Assembly: GCA_016710985.1 (NCBI GenBank)
Contig: JADJTX010000005.1
Coordinates: 173,748 to 237,747, forward strand
DNA from: Ignavibacteria bacterium
Lineage (GTDB): Bacteria > Bacteroidota > Ignavibacteria > Tepidaquicellales > Tepidaquicellaceae
Reading direction: 5' to 3'
Length of the DNA stretch: 64,000 nucleotides
The translations under genes and the position numbers were made by a program. Position 1 is the stretch's first letter. Each line of letters starts with the position of its first letter. The notes under the pieces are model-generated. The model was not told where the DNA came from. It did no database searches and worked only from the letters and a program-made list of their open reading frames with translations. Positions 39,566 to 49,328 of this stretch are shown in pieces.

Positions 39566-39949
39566 GTTTTCTTACTCTTTCGTTTGTATTTACAAAAGGC
39601 TTTTTTAATCTTAAAAAAATTTCCTTTTGATATAAATTATAATAATAGATTAAATAACTTCTGAAATTCATTTAACTGAAAATATGAACGATGGTTTACA
39701 AAAACAAGATACTTACAACCGAAAATTGTTTTTAGACACTTCCGGGAAACAAACGAGGTTTTTTTATTTTCCAACTTGCTTAGACTTTCAAAACTAATAA
39801 AAAATACAAATCTGGAATATTTCAATACTTAATAAAACTTAGGGCAGAAAAATAATCTTTGTGTAAATCTGTCCTCTCTGTATATTTGTGATAAAATGTT
39901 TTGAGACACACCCGGCATTACGGAAAAACTGCACACGGAGATTAGCAGT

Positions 39950-40932
39950 TTATTTTTGTACGCTGGGATGAAGATTAAAACCGCCGCTGGCAATAATGTC
40001 ATTTTCTCCGGTATCTGTATTGACTACGCCTATGCTTGTGCTTGATTCCGATCCGGCGTCATATACTATCCTGTCATTATCCATCCATTGAAATGTTCCG
40101 ACGTTTCCGCCTTTCACATTCAGATTATTCTTCCCGCTTCCGTCAGAATTCATTACATACAAAGAGACATCAGCATCGTTTATCACAACAAAGGCAATTT
40201 TCTGCCCGTCGGGAGAAAATCTGGGAACATTTGAGCTTGGGAGACCTTTGCTTAAAGCAGTCTCGGAACCGTTTTGAAGAATTCTTATCGTCCCCTGTAA
40301 ATTATCGTTAAAGCTTGCATAAACTACTTTACTTCCGTCAGCTGATACATCCGGCTCCAGATTTGCTTCGCTGTTCTTACTTACCTTCGTTATATAATTA
40401 TCCGTTGTGTCATTCAGGTCTGCTACCATTATACATTTGTATCCGTTAAGAAAGCCCGAGTAATAGACTTTATTCCCATCGCTTGTAACAGTCTGCATGT
40501 TTGAATATCTGCCGTCCGATAATAGCTGTGCTTCTGATCCGTAAGAAGCTGTATCAATCACCATTATTGAAAGAACGTCGTCAACTTCGTTATTGAACAT
40601 GATCTGACCTCCCTCAAGGAATGAAGGATTATATCCGCTCCAAGCAAAGAATGGCTGAGCAGATTTCAGAGATTCTGCATCTCTTATGAGATAAATATAA
40701 CCTCTGTCTGAATAAAATACTATCTGCTTTCCGTCAGGAGACCATTGAGGCTTCATACAGTTTTCCGCTATATCTGTAATTTGTTTCTTATCGGAACCGT
40801 CTTCGTTCATTGTAAAAATCTGTATGTATTCCGAAGGGGTATCATTAGAGCAAAATGCAATCTTTTTTTCTGTGCAAAACTGATACTTGTAAATATGAAA
40901 ATACTAAATATTAATATTTTAACTCTCAGCAT
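39950..40932 (-). CDS. Periplasmic TolB-like beta-propeller (PD40 repeat) protein, frameshifted at 40863-40869
   Basis: Main frame 40810-39950 has repeated WSPDGKQIVFYSD, SADGSKVVYAS, FSPDGQKIAFV units typical of TolB/PD40 propellers. Another frame upstream starts with ATG at 40932 and encodes a signal peptide (KILIFSIFIFTSISFAQ); one extra A in the seven-A run at 40863-40869 joins it (QKKKIAFCSND...IFTMNEDGSD). The joined protein has about 327 residues and would sit in the periplasm. The partner is unknown; no tol/pal genes are near. Confidence 0.75.
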
Positions 40933-41007
40933 GTTTTTCGTATGTTATTTTAATAATTTATGAAAATACTCAACTTAAATTTTTTATTAAAGACCTTTAT
41001 TTTATAA

Positions 41008-41106
41008 TTTGGGATTAATGATTAATGATTAATGATTAATGATTAATGATTAATGATTAACATTTCACCATTCATTATTCATTATTCATTATTCATTAAT
41101 CATTAT
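41008..41106. repeat. ATTAATG / CATTATT inverted tandem repeat at an ABC gene end
   Basis: About six copies of attaatg on the left (41015-41060) and several copies of attcatt on the right (41070-41106) are nearly complementary, with a loop around acatttcacc. The right arm reaches into the last codons of the ABC gene (VIMNND, stop at 41096). Confidence 0.65.
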
Positions 41107-42895
41107 TCATTATTACTGAATCCTTATACTGCAGCTGATAAAGTTTAAAATACAATCCCCCTTTCTCAAGCAGCTCCTGATGTGGTCCCATCTCCTTGAT
41201 CTCTCCTTTATGCATCACAATGATCTTGTCGCATGTCTGAATTGTTGAAAGGCGGTGCGCAATGATAATTGATGTTCTGCCTTCAATCAGTCGTTGAATT
41301 GCATTCTGAATTAACATTTCTGTGTTAGTGTCAACACTTGAAGTCGCTTCATCAAGTATTAGGATCTTTGGATCATATGCAAGAGCTCTTGCAAATGAAA
41401 TCAGTTGCTTCTGTCCGACTGACAAAGTGGAGCCTCTTTCATTTACGGTATGATGAAGTTTATCCGGAAGTGTTTCAATGAAACCTCTCAGCCCTACATT
41501 ATCAACCGCGTTTTCAATTGCTTTATTATTTATTTCACTGTTGTTTAATGTAATGTTGGATCTGATATCACCGGAGAACAGAAACACATCCTGTAACACA
41601 ATACCGATGTTACTTCTGAGTTCACTTTGCTTAATATTTTTTATGTCAATTCCGTCAATTGTGATCTGACCTCTGTTTACTTCATAAAATCTCGAAAGAA
41701 GATTTATGATCGTAGTTTTACCCGCACCTGTTGCTCCTACAAATGCTACTTTCTCACCGGCTTCAATTACAAAAGAGACATCTTTCAAAACATAATCTTC
41801 ATCATTGTAAGCAAACCATACATTTCTGAATTCGATCCTTCCCTTGATTTCTCCGGGCTGTACCGGGTCTGCAGAATCTGTAATAGCAGGTTTCTCATCA
41901 AGCAAAGCAAAAATTCTCTCACTCGATGCCATAGCGGTCTGCAGTATGTTATATTTTTCCGATAAATCTCTTATCTGACTGAAAAACATTTCCGTAAATA
42001 GTATAAAAGAAATAATGACTCCGACAGATACTGCATTCTGTACAACCTGACCGCCTCCGTACCAGATTATCAATCCAACCGAAACTGCGCCTATCAACTC
42101 CACCACAGGAAAGAATACCGCATAATAAAAAACACTCTTCTTATTCTGATCAGTGTGCTCTCTGTTTATCTTTTCAAATTCATCGGTGGTCCTTTTTTCT
42201 TTTGAAAAATACTGAACGATTGTAATTCCGCTTATGTGTTCCTGTATGAAAGAATTAAGTTTTGCTATGAGAATCCTGATTCTTCTGTATGACTCTCTTA
42301 CCTTCTTTCTGAAAATTGAAGTGGCAATTATTAGAACCGGAAGTACCGATAAAGTAACTAAAGCCAGCTTTGGATCAAGATCAAACATAAAATACAGGAT
42401 CCAGATGATAAGGAAGATATCGCCAAATGCCGTAACAAGTCCTGATGAAAATACTTCAAACAAAACTTCAACGTCACCTGTAACCCTTGTTACAATTCTG
42501 CCAATCGGATTTTTGTCAAAGAATTTCAGATCCAGTGTCATTATGTGTTCAAAAATCTTTTTCCTCAGATCATAAATTATCTTCTGTCCGATCCAGCTTG
42601 TGAGATAGGTCATTACGTACTGAATCAACCCCTGAACAACGAGTGTACCAAGCATAATAAGAATAATGTACTGCAGACCGGGAAAATCCTTATTCATTAT
42701 CTTGTCATCAATCGCAATTGGAGTAAGACGCGGACGCAGCGCTGCAAGCGCTGATATAGTAATAGTCAGAACGGTAGCGATTACAATATACTTTGTATAC
42801 GGTTTGAAGAAAGAAAGCAACCGCCTCATTATCTTCGGATCAACTTTCCTCGTTAATACGTCATCTTCGGACTTATTTATTATTTGATCTGACAA
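41096..42895 (-). CDS. ABC exporter half-transporter with canonical ATPase site (partner of 43040-44791)
   Basis: A 599-residue half-transporter: six membrane helices (~residues 35-320) and an ATPase domain with Walker A GATGAGKTT, signature LSVGQKQL (LSGGQ changed to LSVGQ), Walker B LILDEATSSVDT with the catalytic Glu, and H-loop IIAHRLST. It follows a second half-transporter, whose Walker B ends in Asp, by about 140 bases. Such a pair is expected to form a heterodimeric exporter of drugs or lipids with one degenerate site. The C-terminus merges into a tandem repeat. Confidence 0.92.
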   Translation of the reverse strand: MSDQIINKSEDDVLTRKVDPKIMRRLLSFFKPYTKYIVIATVLTITISALAALRPRLTPIAIDDKIMNKDFPGLQYIILIMLGTLVVQGLIQYVMTYLTSWIGQKIIYDLRKKIFEHIMTLDLKFFDKNPIGRIVTRVTGDVEVLFEVFSSGLVTAFGDIFLIIWILYFMFDLDPKLALVTLSVLPVLIIATSIFRKKVRESYRRIRILIAKLNSFIQEHISGITIVQYFSKEKRTTDEFEKINREHTDQNKKSVFYYAVFFPVVELIGAVSVGLIIWYGGGQVVQNAVSVGVIISFILFTEMFFSQIRDLSEKYNILQTAMASSERIFALLDEKPAITDSADPVQPGEIKGRIEFRNVWFAYNDEDYVLKDVSFVIEAGEKVAFVGATGAGKTTIINLLSRFYEVNRGQITIDGIDIKNIKQSELRSNIGIVLQDVFLFSGDIRSNITLNNSEINNKAIENAVDNVGLRGFIETLPDKLHHTVNERGSTLSVGQKQLISFARALAYDPKILILDEATSSVDTNTEMLIQNAIQRLIEGRTSIIIAHRLSTIQTCDKIIVMHKGEIKEMGPHQELLEKGGLYFKLYQLQYKDSVIMNND

Positions 42896-43039
42896 GTGTT
42901 AAGTGAAATTATTTAAATTTGAAATGTGCATTGTTCATTCAGACTTAAGTGTGGCACATTTCAGAATTAAGGTTATGACAATCTTCGGTATAAATGTACC
43001 ATACTTTTTTAAACTAAATCTAAAATCGAAGATCTATAA

Positions 43040-44791
43040 TCAAAAATCCTTTATCTCTTCCTCAAGCAACTGCTTCGTGTATATGTCATTATATATTCCA
43101 CCCAATGAGATAAGCTCATTGTGTGTACCTTCTTCTCTTATTTCACCTTTGTCCATGACGATGATATTGTTTGCATTCTTTATTGATGAAATCCTATGCG
43201 AGATTATTATACTCGTCCTTTTATTCATGATCTTCTTCAGCTCCTGTAAAATTTCTTCTTCTGTCTTTGTATCTACTGCTGACAAAGAGTCATCAAGTAT
43301 TAGTATTTTTGGTTTTTTATAAATTGCTCTTGCAATGGAAGTTCTCTGCTTCTGACCGCCGGATAAAGTAATTCCCCTTTCCCCGAGCATGGTTTTAAAC
43401 TCATTCGGAAATCCTTTCACGTCTTTATAAAGACCCGCTATTCTGGAATATTCATTAACTTCACTTTCATTAACAGTGTCACGGGAATATGCAATATTTC
43501 TCTCTATCGTATCCGAAAATAAAAATGATTCCTGCGGAACGATCCCGATCGATTCCCTTAAAACTTTCAACGGTATGTTTTTTATTTCATATCCGTCAAT
43601 GAAAATATTTCCTTCAGTCACGTCCCATATTCTCGGGATAAGGTTTATCAAAGTACTTTTACCTGACCCGGTATGCCCTATAATGCCGAGAGTAGAACCT
43701 TTTCTTATTCTTAAATTGATATGCTTTAAAGTAAAGCTCCCCGCCAGAGGATATTTAAATGAAACGTTTTTAAATTCGATCTCACCTTCAATATTTTTTT
43801 CAGTGATGCTGCTGTCAGTGTTTTCACCATCGGCAATATCAGGGTTTGTATTTATTATGTTCATCAGCCTCTGCATTGACGGTGCCGCTCTCTGAACAAG
43901 ATTTATTATCCATCCGAATGCAATCATCGGCCATGTAAGCTGCCCGAGGTAAATTAGAAATGAGGAGATGTTCCCTAATGTCATTTTACCCTCCATTACC
44001 TGTATGCCTCCGAAATAAATTACAATGATCACTGAAAGGCTTGTAAGCAAAAACATCATCGGAAATGAGAACGACTGAACTTTAGCCAACATTAAATTTT
44101 TCTTCTGATAGTCAAAGGAAATTTTATCGAATTCAGATGATTCGTTCTTTTCGCGGACATATGATTTGACTACTCTGATTCCGGATAATACTTCCTGCGC
44201 TTTTGTAGTCAGGTCCGAAAAAATTTCATATACGCGCAGTGAGCGGCTGAACGTAAGTTTGCCGACTTTGTAAACAATGTATGTAATCAACGGCAGCGGA
44301 GCCAGTGCAAGCAGGGTCACTGTAGGATTAATGGAAAATAAAACGAACAGCGTTATTACTATCCTTGTGAATGTCTGTATCGAATACATTATCCCGGGAC
44401 CGACAAAGTTTCTGACATTGCTGATATCATTTGTCGCGTGCGCCATGATGTCTCCGGTCGAACGGGTATTATAAAACCCTTTTGACAATTTTTGCAGATG
44501 GGCAAAGAAATCAAAGCGCAGATCATTTTCAATTTCGCGTGAAGTGATTATCACTGACTGCCTTGTCATGAAAAGAAATATTCCTCTGATTATTACAACA
44601 CCAACTCCAACTAAAGCATAAGTCATCAAATTATGCGTGAGAGTCCCCTTTGTCAGATCATCAATTGCTGCGCCTATGACAAGCGGATATAAGGCATCAC
44701 TTGAATTTGATAAAATGATAAATATAAAACCCGTAAATAATTTTTTCTTATACTTTCTTAGGTAAGGGATTAATGCTTTGAGAGAATTCAT
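43040..44791 (-). CDS. ABC exporter half-transporter with degenerate Walker B (Asp for Glu)
   Basis: A 583-residue half-transporter with six membrane helices and an ATPase domain: Walker A GHTGSGKST, signature LSGGQKQR, and Walker B LILDDSLSAVDT, where Asp replaces the catalytic Glu, as in the TM287/BmrC-type half of heterodimeric exporters. H-loop IISHRISS. Being upstream of the canonical half in the same direction, it is the partner subunit. Function likely lipid or drug export. Confidence 0.92.
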   Translation of the reverse strand: MNSLKALIPYLRKYKKKLFTGFIFIILSNSSDALYPLVIGAAIDDLTKGTLTHNLMTYALVGVGVVIIRGIFLFMTRQSVIITSREIENDLRFDFFAHLQKLSKGFYNTRSTGDIMAHATNDISNVRNFVGPGIMYSIQTFTRIVITLFVLFSINPTVTLLALAPLPLITYIVYKVGKLTFSRSLRVYEIFSDLTTKAQEVLSGIRVVKSYVREKNESSEFDKISFDYQKKNLMLAKVQSFSFPMMFLLTSLSVIIVIYFGGIQVMEGKMTLGNISSFLIYLGQLTWPMIAFGWIINLVQRAAPSMQRLMNIINTNPDIADGENTDSSITEKNIEGEIEFKNVSFKYPLAGSFTLKHINLRIRKGSTLGIIGHTGSGKSTLINLIPRIWDVTEGNIFIDGYEIKNIPLKVLRESIGIVPQESFLFSDTIERNIAYSRDTVNESEVNEYSRIAGLYKDVKGFPNEFKTMLGERGITLSGGQKQRTSIARAIYKKPKILILDDSLSAVDTKTEEEILQELKKIMNKRTSIIISHRISSIKNANNIIVMDKGEIREEGTHNELISLGGIYNDIYTKQLLEEEIKDF

Positions 44792-44855
44792 TTTGGTTTA
44801 ATGAACAAATATAACTCTTTAAAATTCTAAATTTGAGGCGGAACAGACAGACTTG

Positions 44856-45189
44856 TTAAAGACTCTTTGAGAGCTCGCAGGTGAGAGTGTCATTCTTATG
44901 TATCTTAAACCCGAGGGATTCATACAGCTTCATTGCCTCAGAATTATCCGGAGTTACGTGAAGCTGTATTGTAGAGATTTATTAAAATAGAATAGCCCGC
45001 AATGTCATTGTCAGTTTCAATTACAAGTATAGCACCTAAGTCGGGATGCAATCTCAGAATATCGGATGTGTTACGGATCTTTGCCATCGTCATTGGTTTG
45101 ATTCCCGGATGCTCTTTGTAGAGATTTTGAATTAACTGTGAACCGATCTCTTCATCAGAATCTCTGATCGGTCTGTAATTAATTTTCAT
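44856..45189 (-). pseudogene. GNAT acetyltransferase with missing middle and frameshift
   Basis: The N-terminal part (to 44944) reads like a GNAT family acetyltransferase, ending at GYSILINLY. A different frame to 44856 encodes the family-like C-terminus TIQLHVTPDNSEAMKLYESLGF. The acetyl-CoA-binding middle (about 45 residues, usual R/QGxGxG/A) is absent at the joint, so the gene lacks part of its active core. This could be a real deletion or an assembly collapse. It lies between the ABC pair and a small unknown gene. Confidence 0.65.
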
Positions 45190-45224
45190 AAATACTTTTT
45201 ATGGATCATAGCTTCCGACAACTT

Positions 45225-45704
45225 TTAACTTTTAACTTTTAACTTCTCGCTTTCAAGTCTTAGCTCCAGCAACCTTAATGTCAGAGGATGCAAGCTGCTT
45301 TTCTCTATTAATCTTAATCTCCTCTTACCGAGTCTTTTATCCAATACCGCAAAAGATTTTATTATCGGGTTATCACTTTTAATTGCATCATCGATACTCA
45401 GATTAATATACTCCCAGCAGGCGTTCATAAAATCCCATCTGGAAAATTCTCCTTTCTCCACAGCAAGTCCTTCCTTTCTGTCTTCAGCAGGAATTCTTTC
45501 ATCTATGTCCGGAGTGTTCCAGCCGAATTTATTATTATTATCCGGTGTGGAAAAATTTGCGATCTCTTCACCGTCTATTGTAATCCAGCCTCTGACCATA
45601 TAATAACTTCCGGTAGTATATCTGGTTGCAAAAAGGTACACTCTCCCTTTTATGCTGCCAGAAAATTTATCTTCGATCGTTTTCTTTAGTTTACTCCATT
45701 TCAT
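45225..45704 (-). CDS. SF0329-family protein
   Basis: A 159-residue protein starting MKWSKLKKTIEDKF, followed by GRVYLFATRYTTGSYYMVRGWITIDGEEIANF, the layout of the SF0329 family, whose function is unknown. No signal peptide. The last residues (ESEKLKVKS) are coded by a tandem repeat (aaagttaaaag) that continues beyond the stop, so the true C-terminus may be shorter in relatives. Confidence 0.7.
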   Translation of the reverse strand: MKWSKLKKTIEDKFSGSIKGRVYLFATRYTTGSYYMVRGWITIDGEEIANFSTPDNNNKFGWNTPDIDERIPAEDRKEGLAVEKGEFSRWDFMNACWEYINLSIDDAIKSDNPIIKSFAVLDKRLGKRRLRLIEKSSLHPLTLRLLELRLESEKLKVKS

Positions 45705-45736
45705 TTGGAATTTAAATTCTTGTTTTGAAGAAAAAA

Positions 45737-45899
45737 TTTAGCCACGAATTACACGAATTTACACGAATAAAATTTGACAGATCTGATTAAGGATAAAAGC
45801 ATTTTTTGAATACATAAGTAAAAGAATTTAAAAAAGCTAATAATTATTGATTGACTCAATTATCCATTCGAGCTAATTTGTGAAATTCGTGGTGCAAAG
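45737..45899. repeat. Composite palindrome, CACGAATT type
   Basis: gccacgaattacacgaattt (from 45741) at the left and gtgaaattcgtgg (45880-45892) at the right are complementary, separated by about 110 bases of AT-rich DNA. Same architecture as the repeats at 471, 9848, 14801 and 63064, but with a different unit word. Confidence 0.6.
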
Positions 45900-45901
45900 T
45901 T

Positions 45902-46360
45902 TTATGATTTCTTAGAATACTTTTCATAAAATTTTATCCAGTCTTTCACGGACATTTTACTTATCAGCTCACCGATCAGCTCATACGGAATCTGATCTAA
46001 CTTCTTAAAACGAATGCAGCTCTTTCCCATATCGAGCTTCTGTTTGCTGTGTTTCGGATATTCATTAGTAAACCATTTAAGTAATACCGGATCCGCTGAT
46101 ACTCCCATGTGATAGAACGCAATAAAGTTTTTTTGTGAAGCTATGCCTGCAAAAGGTAACGGCAGCTTTGGATCGCAGTGATAACCGTCCGGATAAACGC
46201 TGTGAGGCACTACATATCCGATCATTCCGTAATTCATCTCTTCTTTAAATCCCTTAGGTAAATTTTTACGAACCGCAGCTCTGAGTTTTTTAATTGCTTC
46301 AACTCTGTCGGCAGGCAATTCTGCAATGTAATCTTTTACAGTTTTGGCTTTTGATTGCAT
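45902..46360 (-). CDS. DUF1801 (YdhG-like) protein
   Basis: A 152-residue cytosolic protein: TVKDYIAELPADR, LPKGFKEEMNYGMIGYVVP, FIAFYHMG and a C-terminal CIRFKKLDQIPYELI block match DUF1801/YdhG. Members may bind nucleic acid or iron-sulfur-related partners, but the function is not settled. It stands alone, with a repeat after it and a palindrome at 46388 before it. Confidence 0.85.
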   Translation of the reverse strand: MQSKAKTVKDYIAELPADRVEAIKKLRAAVRKNLPKGFKEEMNYGMIGYVVPHSVYPDGYHCDPKLPLPFAGIASQKNFIAFYHMGVSADPVLLKWFTNEYPKHSKQKLDMGKSCIRFKKLDQIPYELIGELISKMSVKDWIKFYEKYSKKS

Positions 46361-46387
46361 AGTGTGTTAAAGTTTAGATCAGTTATT

Positions 46388-46425
46388 CAAGTTGACCGCT
46401 TAGATAAACCAGATAACTTGAGTCA
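46388..46425. repeat. Second copy of a GTTGACCG element
   Basis: gttgaccgcttagataaacc resembles the left side of the palindrome at 9760 (gttgaccgtttcgaataaacc) and pairs caagtt with aacttg here. It is a shorter or degraded copy. Confidence 0.4.
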
Positions 46426-46450
46426 GTTAAAATAATTTTTTAAAATAAAT

Positions 46451-47440
46451 TTAAGCTAAATTAAAAGTCTCAATATTCATGTTGTAACCTTCAGCAAACA
46501 TCCTTTCCATTTTTGCTGTATCGAAATCCAGTCCGGGACCAAGGTCTATTGCAGGTCTGATAATTTTCAAATTAAGAAGTCTCTTATTGTAGAAAGGATC
46601 TTTTGCAGAGGTAAATAAATTATCAATCTCCTCCCGTGTCAATCCCGATGAGCGCTGTATTCTATCCTTACACTCCTGAATGTAATTTATACCGTCATTA
46701 TAAATTTTGGCTGAACGAAGATCATTTTCACTAACGTCATTTGAAAAAATTTCAATTGTCTTAAGAAGAATATCCGCTGCACTTCTGAAATTGTTAGGAT
46801 CGTAATATCTGTTACCCATTGTTGTAACAATGCACGTAATATCCGAAGCTCCGGCATCTATTATCGCATCGGCGGGAACATATTCTTTCAGACCTCCGTC
46901 GACAAAATAATTTCCGCTGATATTTTCCGGCTGCATAAGCACAGGCTGCAACGACGAAGCCATTACACATTCTATCAGTTCAGCTCTGTTCTTCCATTTG
47001 ATCACATCATATTTTGAGTTTCCCTTAATCAAATCTGAATTTGTAAAGTATGTCAAACGGCTGTTATTGAGACAGACAGTTGAAATAAAAACTGTTTTAC
47101 CGGAGGTCATGATCTTATGATAAATTTCATCAGTAAGATTTTTTCTTACAAGTTCCCTCAACGGACTGATGTCATAAAGACTGTTACCGGTGACAATTCT
47201 TACCAATGGATCATTGGTTTTTATCACGTCAGATTTTTTTACACTTGTATAAATATGCTGAAGCCTGTGGACCTCTCCGGCTGCAAGTAAAGGAGCGATC
47301 AGAGCGCCTGTAGAAGTTCCGCCGATCATATCATAACTGTTTCCCTGCTCGGTCAGCCTCTTAATTACGCCGACTGTAAAAGCGCCTTTGTCCCCGCCTC
47401 CGGAAAGAACTATTGATTTGTTTTCAGATTTGTTCGTCAC
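46451..47440 (-). CDS. Patatin-like phospholipase
   Basis: A 329-residue patatin-fold hydrolase. The oxyanion loop LSGGGDKGAF, nucleophile Ser43 in GGTSTGAL, and the catalytic Asp in VDGGLKEYVP are present. It starts with GTG at 47440. No signal peptide, so it probably acts on lipids from the cytoplasmic side or is exported by another route. Confidence 0.9.
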   Translation of the reverse strand: MTNKSENKSIVLSGGGDKGAFTVGVIKRLTEQGNSYDMIGGTSTGALIAPLLAAGEVHRLQHIYTSVKKSDVIKTNDPLVRIVTGNSLYDISPLRELVRKNLTDEIYHKIMTSGKTVFISTVCLNNSRLTYFTNSDLIKGNSKYDVIKWKNRAELIECVMASSLQPVLMQPENISGNYFVDGGLKEYVPADAIIDAGASDITCIVTTMGNRYYDPNNFRSAADILLKTIEIFSNDVSENDLRSAKIYNDGINYIQECKDRIQRSSGLTREEIDNLFTSAKDPFYNKRLLNLKIIRPAIDLGPGLDFDTAKMERMFAEGYNMNIETFNLA

Positions 47441-47616
47441 TTAACTGGTGAGTAATAGATTAATAAATATTTGATTAATTAGATTTATGTGCAATATAAG
47501 AAGTTAAAATTATAAATAAAATATTTATTTCAAATTCATTTGAGAATCAAAACAAAACAGATTAAGCACATTTATAAACGTAACCACCGGTAAGATCTTT
47601 ATCATCATTCAATCCA

Positions 47617-48602
47617 CTAATCAATGTTCATAATTTTATTAAAATCCTCTTCATTCAGATTTATCAAACCAACCTTCGGCAGTCTTGAAAAAAGTGTCCT
47701 CCAGTTTTCATCTTTTGAAAAAACATCCTTAAACATCGGCAACGCTTCGTCAAGCCCGTTATTGTTTACGAGAGTCACCGCATGCCAGAATTTCATTTCG
47801 AGATTATCCGGAAACATTTCTTCAGCTGCGGAATATTCTTTCATTGCAAGCTGCATATCTTTTTTTTCAACTGCAATATCTCCGTTATTCATATGTTCAT
47901 AGGCTCTGTAAACTTTCAGCAGCCGCTTCAGCTCAGCTATAGGTTCTGGATTATCATCTACTCGAAGATCAAACATTTTATCTTCCCATGGTTTATCCGA
48001 GATCTCACCTTTGACAATTAACAGCGACGCAGATTGCTTACCGCGTATATCTCCGCCGGAAGATTGACCGGCTTCGAGAGCGGTAATCATTCTTTCTGCA
48101 AGCGGACCCGATGATTCTTCAAATGCTTTAGACATTGCAGACCAGACTTTATCGGTTAGCATCATGTTCGCCTGGACAGAATAATTCTCTTTTGCAATAT
48201 TTCCTGCGTCCGGAATACAGTTCTTCCCGGTATAAGACGCACTCCTTCCTTTTGAATCAAGTATTGCCAGCTGCCTGACATCTCTTCCTTCATCCGAAGC
48301 TATTAGCTCATCAACAGCTTCCTGCGGGGATTTACCGGACTTAAGCAGCCTGAGACCGAGAATTCCGAATGAAGGATTTACAAATGACTGAGTTGCGACA
48401 ACTCCCACACCCGCCTCTCCCCAGCTTACGATTGATCCGACGGAAAACCAGTGTGACTGAACGGCTACCCCATTTCTCCCGTAACAGGATCTCTCGCTAC
48501 AATAGAAAATGTATGGGCAAACGGTTCGGAGTAAAACGTCTGGGATTTAAGATTCATAACGCAAGTCAGGATTAAAATTAAAGTGATAAATTGTTTTTTC
48601 AT
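47617..48602 (-). CDS. DUF1028 (Ntn-hydrolase-like) secreted protein with TPR-like tail, frameshifted at 48468-48471
   Basis: An ATG at 48602 starts a signal peptide (ITLILILTCVMNLKSQ), then HTFSIVARDPVTGEMG; one extra G in the four-G run at 48468-48471 joins it to the main frame (VAVQSHWFSVGSIVSWGEAGVGVVATQS). DUF1028 proteins have an Ntn-like fold; the C-terminal part (EPIAELKRLLKVY... EYSAAEEMFPDNLEMKFWHA) adds a TPR-like helical tail. About 329 residues after joining. Peptidase or amidase activity is unproven. Confidence 0.8.
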
Positions 48603-48872
48603 AATTGTATTGATAAAAATTTTATATCAAACTTACTTATTATGAATGAATAAAACAACCGGCGGATTTAAATTCATAAACAGACAAGTGACCGCCATGA
48701 TGCGGAATCCTACGGATCTCTAAAAAATGTTTTGTTTTAAAAATTGACATGATTTATTTTTGAATAGTGAAACATATGATTCGGAAATATTTATTGACAA
48801 ATAAATTAACTTTAAATTACTATATTGCGTTATCCAAAATTACATTAATCAAAAATTTCTCTTCCTTTTACT

Positions 48873-49235
48873 TTGAAGGCAATAAAAAAAATACTATGCC
48901 TGGGATTAATTCTGATGTTATTCCTTCATACAAATTATCTCGCAGTATATTATTCATTATATGAAATGAATACCGAAGAGCTGACAGCCAGCTGCTGTGA
49001 AAAGATTGTCGTTAACTGCAATGCACACTGCTACCTTGATAAAAAAATGAACGATCAGGAAGACAGAAATACAAAAGGTACTTCGTCCGATATCAAATTA
49101 AAGATCACCGAATACATAGTCGCTGATTATATACCTGATCTGTACCCGAATGACCTGAAAATCTTATACACAGCATATTCTTTCTCACAAACAAAAGACC
49201 ATTGTTCTGAAATAGATCATCCTCCTCAGCTATAA
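48873..49235 (+). CDS. Small Cys-rich membrane-anchored protein of the CNxxCYLxKK type
   Basis: A 120-residue product starting with TTG: a hydrophobic anchor (ILCLGLILMLFLHTNYLAVY), then SCCEKIVVNCNAHCYLDKKM and a His/Cys-ended tail (KDHCSEIDHPPQL). The CNxxCYLxKK block is like small proteins found next to copper-handling or TonB genes in Bacteroidota; this is pattern recall, not a search. It is the first gene of a three-gene cassette with a His-rich lipoprotein and a Cys-x-x-Cys-Gly-Cys outer-membrane protein. Metal binding is likely; which metal is not known. Confidence 0.6.
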   Translation: MKAIKKILCLGLILMLFLHTNYLAVYYSLYEMNTEELTASCCEKIVVNCNAHCYLDKKMNDQEDRNTKGTSSDIKLKITEYIVADYIPDLYPNDLKILYTAYSFSQTKDHCSEIDHPPQL

Positions 49236-49328
49236 CTCTTCAAATACATAATTTCATTTTAAATTTTCTGTTCAGCAGCAATGCATACTGAACTCCTAAT
49301 ATTATTCCAAAATTAAAATTTTAAAAAT

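Noticed and set aside
39637..39825. 62-codon minus-strand frame in the 39570-39949 gap
   Set aside because: Low-complexity, no start signal, no recognisable motif; the gap is simply AT-rich.
41008..41106. Possible CRISPR array (regular attaatg copies)
   Set aside because: Units are directly adjacent with no spacers, and no cas genes are present. The same holds for 53412-53482 and 25847-25889.
48369..48575. Plus-strand frame opposite the 5' part of the DUF1028 gene
   Set aside because: The minus strand encodes a signal peptide and family-like N-terminus across a one-base indel.
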